This document shows, in pieces, positions 25,368 to 36,174 of a stretch of DNA of 64,000 bases. Location: contig NZ_AKIY01000247.1 in assembly GCF_000282615.1 (NCBI RefSeq), positions 1-64,000 of the forward strand, in the 5' to 3' direction. Under the pieces are notes generated by a model. The model did not search any database. It worked only from the letters and a program-made list of their open reading frames with translations, and had not been told where the DNA came from. Numbering within the stretch: position 1 is the stretch's first letter; each line of letters begins with the position of its first letter. This stretch comes from Bradyrhizobium sp. YR681 (GTDB lineage Bacteria; Pseudomonadota; Alphaproteobacteria; Rhizobiales; Xanthobacteraceae). Both the position numbers and the translations under genes were made by a program.

Positions 25368-27959
25368 ATGACACGCCGTCGTCTGACGCTGGTCGCGGGT
25401 TTGGCGCTCGCGATCGCAGGAATGCTCGCGACGCCCGCCCTTGCGCAGAAAGGTCTCGCCGCGGAGAGCGCGCGGATCAACGCGCTCATGGGCGCCGGCA
25501 AATATTCGGACGCGCTTCCGCTCGCGCAAGGGATGGTTGCGAGCCTGGAAAAGAGCGACAACGGCCGCGAACTATCCGCCGCGCTCAACAATCTCGGCCA
25601 GGTCTATGCCGGTCAGGGTCGCGACGATCTCGCCGAACCGCTCTACAAGCGCGCCATCGCGCTGATGGAAAAATCGCTCGGTCTCGAAACGCCGCTGATC
25701 GCGGCCGAATTGACCAATCTCGCCGCGATCTATCAGCGGCAGGGCCGCTTCGCGGAGGCCGAGCCGCTGTTCAGGCGTGCCCTGGTCGTCAGCGAGAAGG
25801 GCCTGTCGCGCGAGCATCCCGATGTGGGCCGCGCCCTCAACAATCTCGCCACGCTTTACGTGAAGCAGGAACGGCAGGCCGAGGCGGAGCCGCTGTTCCA
25901 GCGGGCACTTGCGATCTATCAGAAGGCCGCCGGGCCCGAACATCCCGCGGTCGCAACCGTCCTGAACAATATCGGCCAGGTCGATCGCGACCTCAATCGC
26001 GATGCGGAGGCCGAGGCGCCGATCAAGCGCTCGCTCGCGATCCGCGAAAAGGTGCTGGGACCCGATCATCCCGATGTCGCGCGTTCGCTCAACAATCTCG
26101 CCGGACTCTACGAGCATCAGCGGCGCTACGCCGATGCCGAGCCGCTCTATCGCCGCGCTCTGGCGATCCGCGAGCGTGCGCTCGGGCCGGATCATCCTGA
26201 CGTCGCGACCTCGACCAGCAATCTCGCCTATTTCCTCTACGTCTCCGGGCGTACTGCCGATGCGCTGCCGCTGGCGGAACGGACGCTTGCGACCAACCGC
26301 GCGCAGTTGCGCGTGGTGCTGCCGATCCTGTTTTCCGCACGCCGGCAGCATCTCCTGGCCGATGACAGGGCGCTCGACGAAGCGCTGGCCGCGATCCAGC
26401 GCGGCACGCAATCGTCCGCCGCCTCGGCCGTGAACAAGCTCGCGGTGCGGCTTGCTGCCGGCAGCGACCGGCTCGCCGAGCTCGTGCGCAAGGACCAGGA
26501 TCTCGGCAGCGAGGCCGAGGCGCTCGACAAGGCGATCATCACCGCCGTGTCCAAGCAGGCCGCGCAGCGCGACACAACGGCCGAGCAGCGCAGCCGCGCC
26601 CGAATTGCGGCGATCGCAAGCGAGCGCGCCGGCTTGCAGAAAACGCTGACGATCGAGTTTCCCGACTATGCCTCGCTCTCCAACCCGCTGCCGCTCGCGG
26701 TGAAGGACATCCAGCCGCTGCTGTCGGCGGACGAGGCGATGACGATCTATTCCGTCGTCGACAAGCAGAGCTATGTCATCGCGATCACGCGCGAGGGCGT
26801 CGACTGGAAAGAGGTTCCGCTCGGCGCGGACGTGCTGACGCAGAAAGTCACGGCATTCCGCAAGGGGCTCGACGTCGGCAAGGCGCGCGACGCCTCCGGC
26901 AAGTCGGGCCTGTTCGACCTCGCCCTCGCCAATGAGCTTTATGTCGCACTGCTCGGCCCGGTCGAGGCGCTGACAAAGGACAAGAGCAGCCTGCTGGTGG
27001 TGCCGTCGGCGGCTCTGACGGCATTGCCGTTTCACCTGCTCGTCACGGAGACGCCGCACGCTGCGATCCCGGACAAGCTCGAGGGCTATCGCAGCGCTGC
27101 CTGGCTGCTGCGGCGCCAGGCTGTCTCGGTGCTGCCGTCGGTGATCAGCCTGAAATCGCTGCGTGCCTTTGCGCGCCGGGATATGGGCGTCAAGCCGATG
27201 ACGGGTTTTGGCGATCCGGTGTTCAACCCCGCGGCCGAAGGGCCCGCCGATCGTCGCGCCGCAAGCGGCAAGGTCGCGGCACGCAGCATCGCGACATCGG
27301 CCTATACCGATTTCTGGCGCGGTGCCGGCGTCGATCGCGCGCAGCTTGCGAAAGCGCTGCCGCAGCTGCCCGACACCGCGGACGAGCTGAACGCGGTGGC
27401 CAAGGATGTCGGCGCCGGCGAGGTCGATATCCATCTCGGCCGCGATGCCAGCGAAACGACGCTCAAGCGTGCAGCGCTTGCTCAATACGGCATCATCTAC
27501 TTCGCCACCCACGGCCTCGTCGCAGGCGACGTCAAGGGTCTTGGCGAGCCCTCGCTTGCACTCTCGATTCCGGATCAGCCCTCCGAGCTCGACGACGGTC
27601 TTCTCACTGCGAGCGAAGTCGCTCAGCTCAAGCTCAATGCGGATTGGGTCGTGCTGTCGGCCTGCAACACCATCGCTGGTGACAAGCCCGGTGCGGAGGC
27701 GCTGTCGGGTCTGGCGCGCGCGTTCTTCTATGCCGGCGCCCGCGCGCTTCTGGTCTCGCATTGGGCAGTGGATTCGGAAGCTGCCACCCGCTTGACCACG
27801 TCGACTTTCGCCCTGCTCAAAAACGAACCAGGGATCGGCCGTGCCCAAGCATTGCGCCGTGCGATGCTGGCGTATGTTGATGACGCCTCATCGCCGCGCA
27901 ATGCCTATCCCGCGATGTGGGGGCCGTTCGCGCTGATTGGCGAGGGTGAGGTACGATAA
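25368..27959 (+). CDS. Secreted TPR-CHAT protein (caspase-like peptidase domain)
   Basis: An 863-residue protein with three parts. A signal peptide (LVAGLALAIAGMLATPALAQ) is followed by about seven kinesin-light-chain-type TPR units to residue 330 or so (EPLYRRALAIRERALGPDHP). A helical linker comes next, then a C-terminal CHAT domain. The CHAT catalytic pair is intact: H715 in IYFATHGLVAGD and C766 in VVLSACNTIAGDKPGAEALS, then AFFYAGARALLVSHWAVDSE. CHAT domains are clan CD proteases cutting partner proteins. Most known ones act in the cytoplasm, so export is unusual. The start at 25368 begins the signal peptide. It lies between hugZ and pckA beside chvI. The substrate and role are unknown. 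Confidence 0.88.
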   Translation: MTRRRLTLVAGLALAIAGMLATPALAQKGLAAESARINALMGAGKYSDALPLAQGMVASLEKSDNGRELSAALNNLGQVYAGQGRDDLAEPLYKRAIALMEKSLGLETPLIAAELTNLAAIYQRQGRFAEAEPLFRRALVVSEKGLSREHPDVGRALNNLATLYVKQERQAEAEPLFQRALAIYQKAAGPEHPAVATVLNNIGQVDRDLNRDAEAEAPIKRSLAIREKVLGPDHPDVARSLNNLAGLYEHQRRYADAEPLYRRALAIRERALGPDHPDVATSTSNLAYFLYVSGRTADALPLAERTLATNRAQLRVVLPILFSARRQHLLADDRALDEALAAIQRGTQSSAASAVNKLAVRLAAGSDRLAELVRKDQDLGSEAEALDKAIITAVSKQAAQRDTTAEQRSRARIAAIASERAGLQKTLTIEFPDYASLSNPLPLAVKDIQPLLSADEAMTIYSVVDKQSYVIAITREGVDWKEVPLGADVLTQKVTAFRKGLDVGKARDASGKSGLFDLALANELYVALLGPVEALTKDKSSLLVVPSAALTALPFHLLVTETPHAAIPDKLEGYRSAAWLLRRQAVSVLPSVISLKSLRAFARRDMGVKPMTGFGDPVFNPAAEGPADRRAASGKVAARSIATSAYTDFWRGAGVDRAQLAKALPQLPDTADELNAVAKDVGAGEVDIHLGRDASETTLKRAALAQYGIIYFATHGLVAGDVKGLGEPSLALSIPDQPSELDDGLLTASEVAQLKLNADWVVLSACNTIAGDKPGAEALSGLARAFFYAGARALLVSHWAVDSEAATRLTTSTFALLKNEPGIGRAQALRRAMLAYVDDASSPRNAYPAMWGPFALIGEGEVR

Positions 27960-28244
27960 GCCGCATCAGCAGGATTGTGCGTCGCAATAACCCCATATAA
28001 CGTCGAAACATGCATTTGGTTGCGCGATCATTTGCAGTTTTTTGGTGCGCCTGCTCAGAGCTGACATGCGCGACGTTTGGCGCGGTCCTTGAATAAACCA
28101 AATCCTGCGGGATCAGCTTGGCAACGTCGGCGTTCACCGATATTAGGTCGTCCAACCGAGGCCGGACGGCCTGTAATTCACGGTAACCGCGATGGCGCCA
28201 AGGTCAGGTCGCGCTATGTATCGCGGGTTCTAGGAGGATTTTTC

Positions 28245-29861
<1,617 letters not shown>

Positions 29862-29881
29862 CCGCGCATCGATTGAAATGC

Positions 29882-29914
29882 AAAAGGGCGGCCGCGAGGC
29901 CGCCCTTTTCGTTT
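29882..29914 (+). terminator. Rho-independent terminator after pckA
   Basis: A 12-base stem AAAAGGGCGGCC / GGCCGCCCTTTT with loop GCGA (29882-29909), followed by CGTTT. The mirror run of A and T lets it stop both strands, including the acyltransferase gene that ends at 29944. Confidence 0.9.
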
Positions 29915-29943
29915 CTTCGCGGGGGGTGCGGTTGCCTCCTCCG

Positions 29944-31053
29944 CTAGGAGGTCGCCAAGGTCCTTTGATCCCGCCAGTTCAGAATGGGCCGCTCGAAGTA
30001 ATGGTAAAGCGCCGCGGCGAAAAGCAGACAGATCCCGGCATAGATCACAGCCGACATCACCGTGGCCGCTGCGACGTCCGGCTCCAATTTCCAGATCGAA
30101 TGGATCACGATGATCACGGGAATATTGACCAGATAGAGCGAATAGGACCATTTGGATAAAGCGGTCACGCTCGTCGCCGTCACGCTTGGGAGATTGATCC
30201 GGCCGACGCCCCAGATGATGAGCAAGGCAATCGACAGCTGCACGACGTTAAAGAGCAATGTCCTGGCGAAGAAGCTGTGGTCCAGCTCCGGTTGGGGCCG
30301 CGCCAGAACTGCGATCGAAACTGCGAGGAGTGCCAAACCCGCCATCAGCAGCGCCGGTCTGTATCTCGCTCCGATCCATCCGGCAGCAATATAGGCGAAC
30401 ACGCCCGTCATGATCGCGTCGAGCCTGAAGATCGCGATCTTTCTGATTCCCGTTTCCAGCGTGGGCTCAAACAGGACGACGGCGCCGATCCTTGCAGCGA
30501 GAGAGAGCAGGAAGACGAAAGCGCCGGCGAGGATGAACGCTCGCGTGGAGCGGCCTTGCGTCTTGCTGAATGCCATGACGACGAGCGGAAAGAAAAGATA
30601 GAAGAGTTCCTCGATCGCAAGGCTCCACGATTCGGGAAAGAACGCCGGAATCGGATGCGCGAAGTTCTGCAGGAAGGCGAAATAGGGCCCCAATGATGGA
30701 AGCCCCGAGGGCTGGTAGATGAGGATGTTCAGCCCCAGGAATAGGTAGTAGCTCGGCAGTGTCCGTATCCAGCGACGCGCCCAGAAGTTCGACAGCAGGC
30801 TCTGCCAGGATGCTTCGGACTCGAATTGCTTGAACAGGATGCCGCCGACCAGAAAGCCGGAGAGAACGAAGAATATCTCCACGCCAAGGGTTGCCGTGAC
30901 GTTGGCAAAAGCGCTCTCTTCCGGCCGTTCAAAGAACCAGCTGCCATGGGAGGCGAGAACGAGGCTCACCGCGAGCGCCCGCAACAGGTCGAGCCATCCG
31001 TCTCGGTTGCCAGGCGGCGGCGACCTGTTCTCTTTCACCCGGGAACCTTCCAT
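29944..31053 (-). CDS. Acyltransferase family 3 membrane protein (OafA/YrhL type)
   Basis: A 369-residue integral membrane O-acyltransferase, adding acetyl or similar groups to cell-surface sugars. The conserved arginine-histidine pair appears at WLDLLRALAVSLVLASHGSW, and GVEIFFVLSGFLVGGILFK is the next family block. About ten transmembrane segments follow, ending FAAALYHYFERPIL. Acceptors in this family include O-antigen, exopolysaccharide and Nod factors (NodX), and none can be assigned. It begins with ATG at 31053. It is convergent with pckA and tail-to-head with the acyl-CoA thioesterase gene (gap 106 bp). Confidence 0.9.
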   Translation of the reverse strand: MEGSRVKENRSPPPGNRDGWLDLLRALAVSLVLASHGSWFFERPEESAFANVTATLGVEIFFVLSGFLVGGILFKQFESEASWQSLLSNFWARRWIRTLPSYYLFLGLNILIYQPSGLPSLGPYFAFLQNFAHPIPAFFPESWSLAIEELFYLFFPLVVMAFSKTQGRSTRAFILAGAFVFLLSLAARIGAVVLFEPTLETGIRKIAIFRLDAIMTGVFAYIAAGWIGARYRPALLMAGLALLAVSIAVLARPQPELDHSFFARTLLFNVVQLSIALLIIWGVGRINLPSVTATSVTALSKWSYSLYLVNIPVIIVIHSIWKLEPDVAAATVMSAVIYAGICLLFAAALYHYFERPILNWRDQRTLATS

Positions 31054-31159
31054 GACGAGGAAGGCGCAATTCTCAACCTGTAGTCATTACCATAGTCTTA
31101 CTATGATCTGAGGTGATGCCATCCCCTCACATCCGACATGGCGGGAGAGGGCGGGAAAG

Positions 31160-31975
31160 CTACGCCTTGAAATACGCGATCTGCGTCGTCGTCGCGAGCA
31201 GCCTGCCGTTCGGCGACCACAGCTCGGCGTTCTGGTCGGCGTAGCTCTTGTGCATGATCTTCGAATCCGCCGTCGCCAGCACGCGCGTGATGTCCTCGGC
31301 CGCCAGCTCCTCGCTGTCGGTGTGGAAATACGTCGTCAGCGACACCGTGCCGAACGGAACCAGTTCGCGCCGCGCATGAAAGATGCGGCCGAAGAAGGCG
31401 TCCGACATCGACATCAGCGACAGCATGTCGAGCTTGCGCGGCGTGCGGTCGCTGATCCAGATCTTCGAATAGGTGCTGGCAAGCTCGGCCTGCGGCGGGC
31501 CGATCCGCATCTCACCCTCGACGAAGCGGAATTCGTACTGGTTGGCCCAGGACGCCGAGATCTTCGGGAACGGCATCGTCTGCTCGAACGGCTTGGCATC
31601 CGGATATTGCGCCACCCTGTGCTCCCAGGACGGCCGGCGCTCGGCGAACACCGCGGTGGCGAGCGTTGCGACGTCGCCGCCGCCCTGCGACAGTTCGACG
31701 CTCCAATGCTGGCTGGAACGATTGGCTTTCACCAGGCGGATGTCGAGATCGAACGGGCCTTTCGCGATCGGTGCGCAGTAATTGACGGTCAACGCCAGCG
31801 GTTCGCCGGCACGCTCTGGATGCTCGATCAGCGCGCGCAGGATCGTCGCTGCCGTGATGCCGCCGAACGGGCCGACAAAGGCCCAATAGTCGTCGCTGGT
31901 GTGCCCCTGCCAGCTGCTGTCACCTGCGGTGATGCGGGTGGCGTCGTCGAACGGGTGCGGGAGCTTGGCGTGCAT
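31160..31975 (-). CDS. Acyl-CoA thioesterase (TesB-like double hotdog)
   Basis: A 271-residue protein of the double-hotdog thioesterase group, hydrolysing acyl-CoA to fatty acid and CoA. The N-terminal hotdog contains WAFVGPFGGITAATILRAL and KGPFDLDIRLVKANRSSQHW; the C-terminal one contains FFGRIFHARRELVPFGTVSL and TRVLATADSKIMHKSYADQN. The second contains the Asp-like active region of TesB-like enzymes, though the exact catalytic residues are not obvious by eye. Its chain-length preference is unknown. Single gene. A palindromic repeat follows upstream at 32001. Confidence 0.85.
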   Translation of the reverse strand: MHAKLPHPFDDATRITAGDSSWQGHTSDDYWAFVGPFGGITAATILRALIEHPERAGEPLALTVNYCAPIAKGPFDLDIRLVKANRSSQHWSVELSQGGGDVATLATAVFAERRPSWEHRVAQYPDAKPFEQTMPFPKISASWANQYEFRFVEGEMRIGPPQAELASTYSKIWISDRTPRKLDMLSLMSMSDAFFGRIFHARRELVPFGTVSLTTYFHTDSEELAAEDITRVLATADSKIMHKSYADQNAELWSPNGRLLATTTQIAYFKA

Positions 31976-32000
31976 GGGCGATCCTCGATGTCTCCCCGGC

Positions 32001-32080
32001 CGTCATTGCGAGCGCAGCGAAGCAATCCAGAATCTTTCCACGGAGACAGTCTGGATTGCTTCGCTGCGCTCGCAATGACG
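32001..32080. repeat. Palindromic intergenic repeat family A, intact
   Basis: Starts CGTCATTGCGAGCGCAGCGA and ends TCGCTGCGCTCGCAATGACG; the outer 30 bases on both sides are inverse complements. Intact reference for the IS-interrupted copy at 1271. It lies upstream of the thioesterase gene (minus) and downstream of glgP. Confidence 0.92.
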
Positions 32081-32202
32081 GTGTTGAGGCGACGGCGTCC
32101 GTATCGCCCTCACCGTCTTGGGGATGATGACGATCATATCATCATCCGCCTCGCGAGATGCAATAACCTCGCAGGTAACGCCGCTTCCACGTCGCGGAAA
32201 AA

Positions 32203-34728
32203 TCAGCCTGCGGCGTCGCGCAGGTTGGGCAGCAGCGGCGTGGTCGGATTGACCGGCACGTTCCAGATCTCCTCGGCGTATTCGCGGATGGTGCGGTCCG
32301 ACGAGAACCACGCCATGCGCGCGACGTTGAGGATGGAGGCGCGGGTCCAGGCCGGCGCCCCCTGCCAGCGCGCATCGACGCTGCGCTGCGCCTCGTAATA
32401 GGAATCGAAATCGGCGCTGACCATGTAATGGTCGAGGTAGCGCAGCGCATGCGCGATGGATTCGAAGCGGCCGGGATCGCCGGGCGAGAATTCGCCGGCG
32501 CCGATCGCGTTGATGGCGCGCTGCAACTTCGGCGAATTGCGGATCACGTCGGAGGCGTCCAGCCCCTGCTTGCGCCGGATCATCACGTCGCCGGCTTCCA
32601 TGCCGAAGATCGCGATGTTCTCCACGCCGACATGGTCGCGGATCTCGATATTGGCGCCGTCGAGCGTGCCGATGGTGAGGGCGCCGTTCAGCGACAGCTT
32701 CATGTTGCCGGTGCCGGAGGCTTCCATGCCGGCGGTCGAGATCTGCTCGGACAAATCGGCCGCGGGAATGATCACCTCCGCAAGGCTGACATTGTAGTCG
32801 GGCAGGAACACGACCTTGAGCTTGCCGCCGATCGCGGGGTCGTTGTTGACGACCTCCGCGACGTCGTTGATCAGCTTGATGATCAGTTTTGCGTAACGAT
32901 AGCTCGCCGCCGCCTTGCCGGCGAAGATCTTGACCCGCGGCACCCAATTGCCGTTGGGGTCGTCCTTGATCGCCTGGTACAGCGCGACCGTCTCGATGAC
33001 GTTGAGCAGCTGGCGCTTGTATTCGTGGATGCGCTTGATCTGCACGTCGAACAGCGCGGTCGGGTCGACCTTGATGCCGAGCCGCTCGCCGATCAGGCGG
33101 GCGAGCGCGGTCTTGTTGTGGAGCTTGACGGCGCGGAATCTCTTCTGGAATTCGACGTCGCTGGCGCGCGCTTCGATCAGCGACAGCTGGGTCGGATCGT
33201 CGAGCACGGCATCGCCGCAGGTCTCGCGCAGCAGATCGGTCAGCTTCGGGTTCGCCAGCATGAGCCAGCGGCGGAAGGTGATGCCGTTGGTCTTGTTGGT
33301 GATGCGGCCGGGATAGAGATGGTTGAGGTCGTGGAACACGGTCTCGCGCATCAGGTCCGAATGCATCGCCGAGACGCCGTTGATACGGTGCGAGCCGACG
33401 AAGGCGAGCTGGCCCATGCGGACGCGGCGGCCGCTCTTCTCGTCGATCAGCGAGACCGAGGCGCGGAAATCGATGTCGCCCGGCGCCCGGGCCTCGGCGA
33501 GCGCCAGATGCTGGACGTTGATACGGTAGATGATCTCGAGATGCCGCGGCAAGAGCCGCTCGAACAGCTCGACCGGCCAGGTCTCCAGCGCCTCGGGCAG
33601 CAGTGTGTGATTGGTGTAGGAGAGGGTGGCGACCGTGATCTTCCAGGCTTCGTCCCAGCGGAAATTGTGGAGGTCGACGAGGATCCGCATCAGCTCGGTG
33701 ACGGCGAGGCTCGGATGGGTGTCGTTGAGCTGCACCGCGACCTTGGACGACAGGCTGCGCAGCTGGCCGTCGGACGACAGATGCCGCTTGATCAGATCCT
33801 GCAGCGAGGCCGAGACGAAGAAATATTCCTGCCGCAGGCGCAGCTCGCGGCCCGCCGGGCTCTCGTCGTTCGGATAGAGGAATTTGCAGATCGCCTCGGC
33901 GCGCGACTGCTCGGCGCTGGCGCTGACATAGTCGCCCTTGTTGAAGGCGTCGAGCTTGAGCGGATCGGGCGAGCGGGCCGACCACAGGCGGAGCGCATTG
34001 ACGTGCTGGCCGCGCCAGCCGACGATCGGCGTGTCGTAGGCGATCGCCTGCACGGTCTCGCCCGGATGCCAGATCGCGCGGTCGCGGCCCTTGTCGTCGA
34101 CATGCTCGACGCCGCCGCCGAAATTGATGTCGTAGATCACCTCGGGCCGCTGCAATTCCCAGGGGTTGCCGAAGCCGAGCCATTCGTCCGGATATTCCTG
34201 CTGCCAGCCCTGATTGATGATCTGGCGGAACAGGCCGAAATCATAGCGGATGCCGTAGCCGATCGCCGGGATCGACAGCGTCGCCATGCTCTCCATGAAG
34301 CAGGCGGCGAGCCGGCCGAGGCCGCCATTGCCGAGCGCCGCGTCCGGCTCGCATTTGCGCAGCTCGGGCAGCGACACGCCGAGATCGCCGAGCGCGACCT
34401 CGAAGATCTTCAGCAGGCCCATGTTGTTCAGCGCGTCGGTGAAGAGACGGCCGATCAGGAATTCGAGCGAGAGATAATAGACGCGCTTGCGCCCCGCGTC
34501 GTAGCTGTGCTTCTCGGCCGTGAGCCAACGATGCACGATGCGGTCGCGCAGCGCCAGCGCTGCGGCCTGGTACCAGTCGTGCTTGGTCGCCATGCCCGCG
34601 TCCTTGCCGATGGCAAGGCGCAGCTTCGCCAGGATCGCGCCCTTGATCTCAGCCAGCGCCAGTTCGTCGATGGGCTGGTTCGAGGCGGGCAAATTTGGCT
34701 GGAACGATTGATCTTGCAAGGCCGTCAC
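32203..34728 (-). CDS. glgP: Glycogen/starch/alpha-glucan phosphorylase
   Basis: An 841-residue enzyme releasing glucose-1-phosphate from glycogen with phosphate. The pyridoxal-phosphate lysine is in SGTGNMKLSLNGALTIGTLD, the conserved C-terminal block of the family. GNGGLGRLAACFMESMATL (N-terminal), RNDTHP-type QLNDTHPSLAVTELMRIL and YNVSLAEVIIPAADLSEQIS are further signatures. Length is standard. The start is a GTG at 34728 with AGGA almost against it; a TTG three codons later (34719) has better spacing. No other glg genes are adjacent, so it stands apart from any glycogen operon within this window. Confidence 0.96.
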   Translation of the reverse strand: MTALQDQSFQPNLPASNQPIDELALAEIKGAILAKLRLAIGKDAGMATKHDWYQAAALALRDRIVHRWLTAEKHSYDAGRKRVYYLSLEFLIGRLFTDALNNMGLLKIFEVALGDLGVSLPELRKCEPDAALGNGGLGRLAACFMESMATLSIPAIGYGIRYDFGLFRQIINQGWQQEYPDEWLGFGNPWELQRPEVIYDINFGGGVEHVDDKGRDRAIWHPGETVQAIAYDTPIVGWRGQHVNALRLWSARSPDPLKLDAFNKGDYVSASAEQSRAEAICKFLYPNDESPAGRELRLRQEYFFVSASLQDLIKRHLSSDGQLRSLSSKVAVQLNDTHPSLAVTELMRILVDLHNFRWDEAWKITVATLSYTNHTLLPEALETWPVELFERLLPRHLEIIYRINVQHLALAEARAPGDIDFRASVSLIDEKSGRRVRMGQLAFVGSHRINGVSAMHSDLMRETVFHDLNHLYPGRITNKTNGITFRRWLMLANPKLTDLLRETCGDAVLDDPTQLSLIEARASDVEFQKRFRAVKLHNKTALARLIGERLGIKVDPTALFDVQIKRIHEYKRQLLNVIETVALYQAIKDDPNGNWVPRVKIFAGKAAASYRYAKLIIKLINDVAEVVNNDPAIGGKLKVVFLPDYNVSLAEVIIPAADLSEQISTAGMEASGTGNMKLSLNGALTIGTLDGANIEIRDHVGVENIAIFGMEAGDVMIRRKQGLDASDVIRNSPKLQRAINAIGAGEFSPGDPGRFESIAHALRYLDHYMVSADFDSYYEAQRSVDARWQGAPAWTRASILNVARMAWFSSDRTIREYAEEIWNVPVNPTTPLLPNLRDAAG

Positions 34729-34942
34729 TTCCTGGTCGCGAGAACACCACTAACCCTACGCGTCTTGTAACCCTAAGCGCCTTGCCCCCGTACCGGAACC
34801 ATCGCTGGTGCGGCCATGCACTGCGCTGGCGTAAAATTATGCAAGGAACGGGCCGGTTTGGGAACCCGGATGACCACGGAGACGCGTGGATTTGGTGCTA
34901 GAATGACGGCCAATTCAGCCATCAGTGTGGAGGAGACGTGCC

Positions 34943-35188
34943 ATGAGACTGCTGACGCGACTGCTGATCGAAATCGCCGCCGCGGCCCTGCTCGTCGTCT
35001 GCATCTCGGCCTCGAGCGCGGCATTTGCCGCCGGCAAATCCGGCCGCAGCGCCGACGGCCTGAGCTGCGGCTTCACCGTCCCGCAAAATGCCTCGCCCAC
35101 CGCGCGCTGCGCCGCCATCAAGCGCCAATGCGGCGGCAAGTTCTACGCGAATGCGTGCGGGGGCCGGCTGGTGTCGGCGGCGAATTGA
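34943..35188 (+). CDS. Small secreted cysteine-containing protein, unknown function
   Basis: An 81-residue protein with a signal peptide (IEIAAAALLVVCISASSAAF) and a short mature part containing four cysteines (LSCGF, ARCAAI, RQCGG, NACGG), which could form two disulphides. GGAGGAG precedes the ATG at 34943. Codon choice and the signal peptide argue that it is real. It lies between glgP and the LysR gene and does not resemble any family I can name. Confidence 0.7.
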   Translation: MRLLTRLLIEIAAAALLVVCISASSAAFAAGKSGRSADGLSCGFTVPQNASPTARCAAIKRQCGGKFYANACGGRLVSAAN

Positions 35189-35212
35189 GTCGCGGCCGGG
35201 CGGCTCGCAAGC

Positions 35213-36076
35213 TCAGGCCGCCTTCGCCTGCACCGCATCGCAAAACTCGGCGAGACGATCCGCAAGCCGCAGCGTCGCGGGGCTCGCATTGGGCGCCGCC
35301 ATCAGCGCCACCTCGGTCCGGTTGATCGGCTCAAAACCGTCTTTCGCCGTCAGCACGCGGTGGTCGGACTGGATCGACATCTCCGACAGGATGCTCAGGC
35401 CCATGCCGGCGGCGACCGCGGCCTGGATGCCGGCAAGGCTCGACGACGAATATGACATGTGCCAGGCGCGGCCGGCGCTTTCCAAAGCATGGATGGCGCC
35501 GGCGCGGTAGAGGCAGCCGAGCGGAAAGCCGATCAGCGGCACCGACGACGCATTGACGTCGACCGGATGGCTCTTGCTGGTGACCCAGTGCACCCGCTCC
35601 GGCCACACCGCGATCGCGCCCTTCGCGCCGGCCTCGCGCTTGAACAGCGCCAGATCGAGCTCGCCGCGTTCGAGGTCGCGGGACAGGTTCTTGCTCTGGT
35701 CGGCGCGCACATCCATGCGCAGGCCGGGATGCGAGCGCGAGAACGAGCCAAGCAGTTTCGCCAGCCGGTACGCGGCAAAATCCTCGGGAATGCCGAGCCG
35801 GATCGCGCCTTCGCTGTCGGGCTCGCGCATCACGTCGCGCGCTTCCTCGGCCAGCGTCAGCAGCCGCCGCGCATAGGACAGCAGCCGCTCGCCGGCCTCG
35901 GTCGGGCGCACGTCCTTGCCGTCGCGGTGCAGCAGCACCTGGCCGACGTCTTCCTCCAGCCGCTTGATCTGCTGGCTCACGGTCGATTGCGTGCGGTGGA
36001 CGCGCTCGCCGGCGCGGGTGAAGCCGCCGGCCTCGACCACCGAGACGAAGCTGCGCAGAAGCTCGAGATCGAGCAT
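35213..36076 (-). CDS. LysR family transcriptional regulator
   Basis: A 287-residue LysR regulator. The N-terminal winged helix-turn-helix (LELLRSFVSVVEAGGFTRAG, RVHRTQSTVSQQIKRLEE) is followed by the effector-binding domain (residues about 90-287). GGAGG six bases ahead favours the ATG at 36076. It is divergent from the EamA transporter gene with 98 bp between, the usual arrangement for a LysR protein that controls its neighbour; the ligand is unknown. The effector domain ends at LADRLAEFCDAVQAKAA. Confidence 0.92.
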   Translation of the reverse strand: MLDLELLRSFVSVVEAGGFTRAGERVHRTQSTVSQQIKRLEEDVGQVLLHRDGKDVRPTEAGERLLSYARRLLTLAEEARDVMREPDSEGAIRLGIPEDFAAYRLAKLLGSFSRSHPGLRMDVRADQSKNLSRDLERGELDLALFKREAGAKGAIAVWPERVHWVTSKSHPVDVNASSVPLIGFPLGCLYRAGAIHALESAGRAWHMSYSSSSLAGIQAAVAAGMGLSILSEMSIQSDHRVLTAKDGFEPINRTEVALMAAPNASPATLRLADRLAEFCDAVQAKAA

Positions 36077-36174
36077 GCCGGCCTCCATTCGAAAATCCAC
36101 TGATTTCAAGTTAATCATTTAATTTCCAAATGACAAGCCGGCTCCCTAGATCGAGGGTTCAGGAGAATGCCCCC

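Noticed and set aside
27817..28155. A minus-strand frame in the pckA leader
   Set aside because: It overlaps the CHAT gene end and the pckA upstream region and has no signal or motif.
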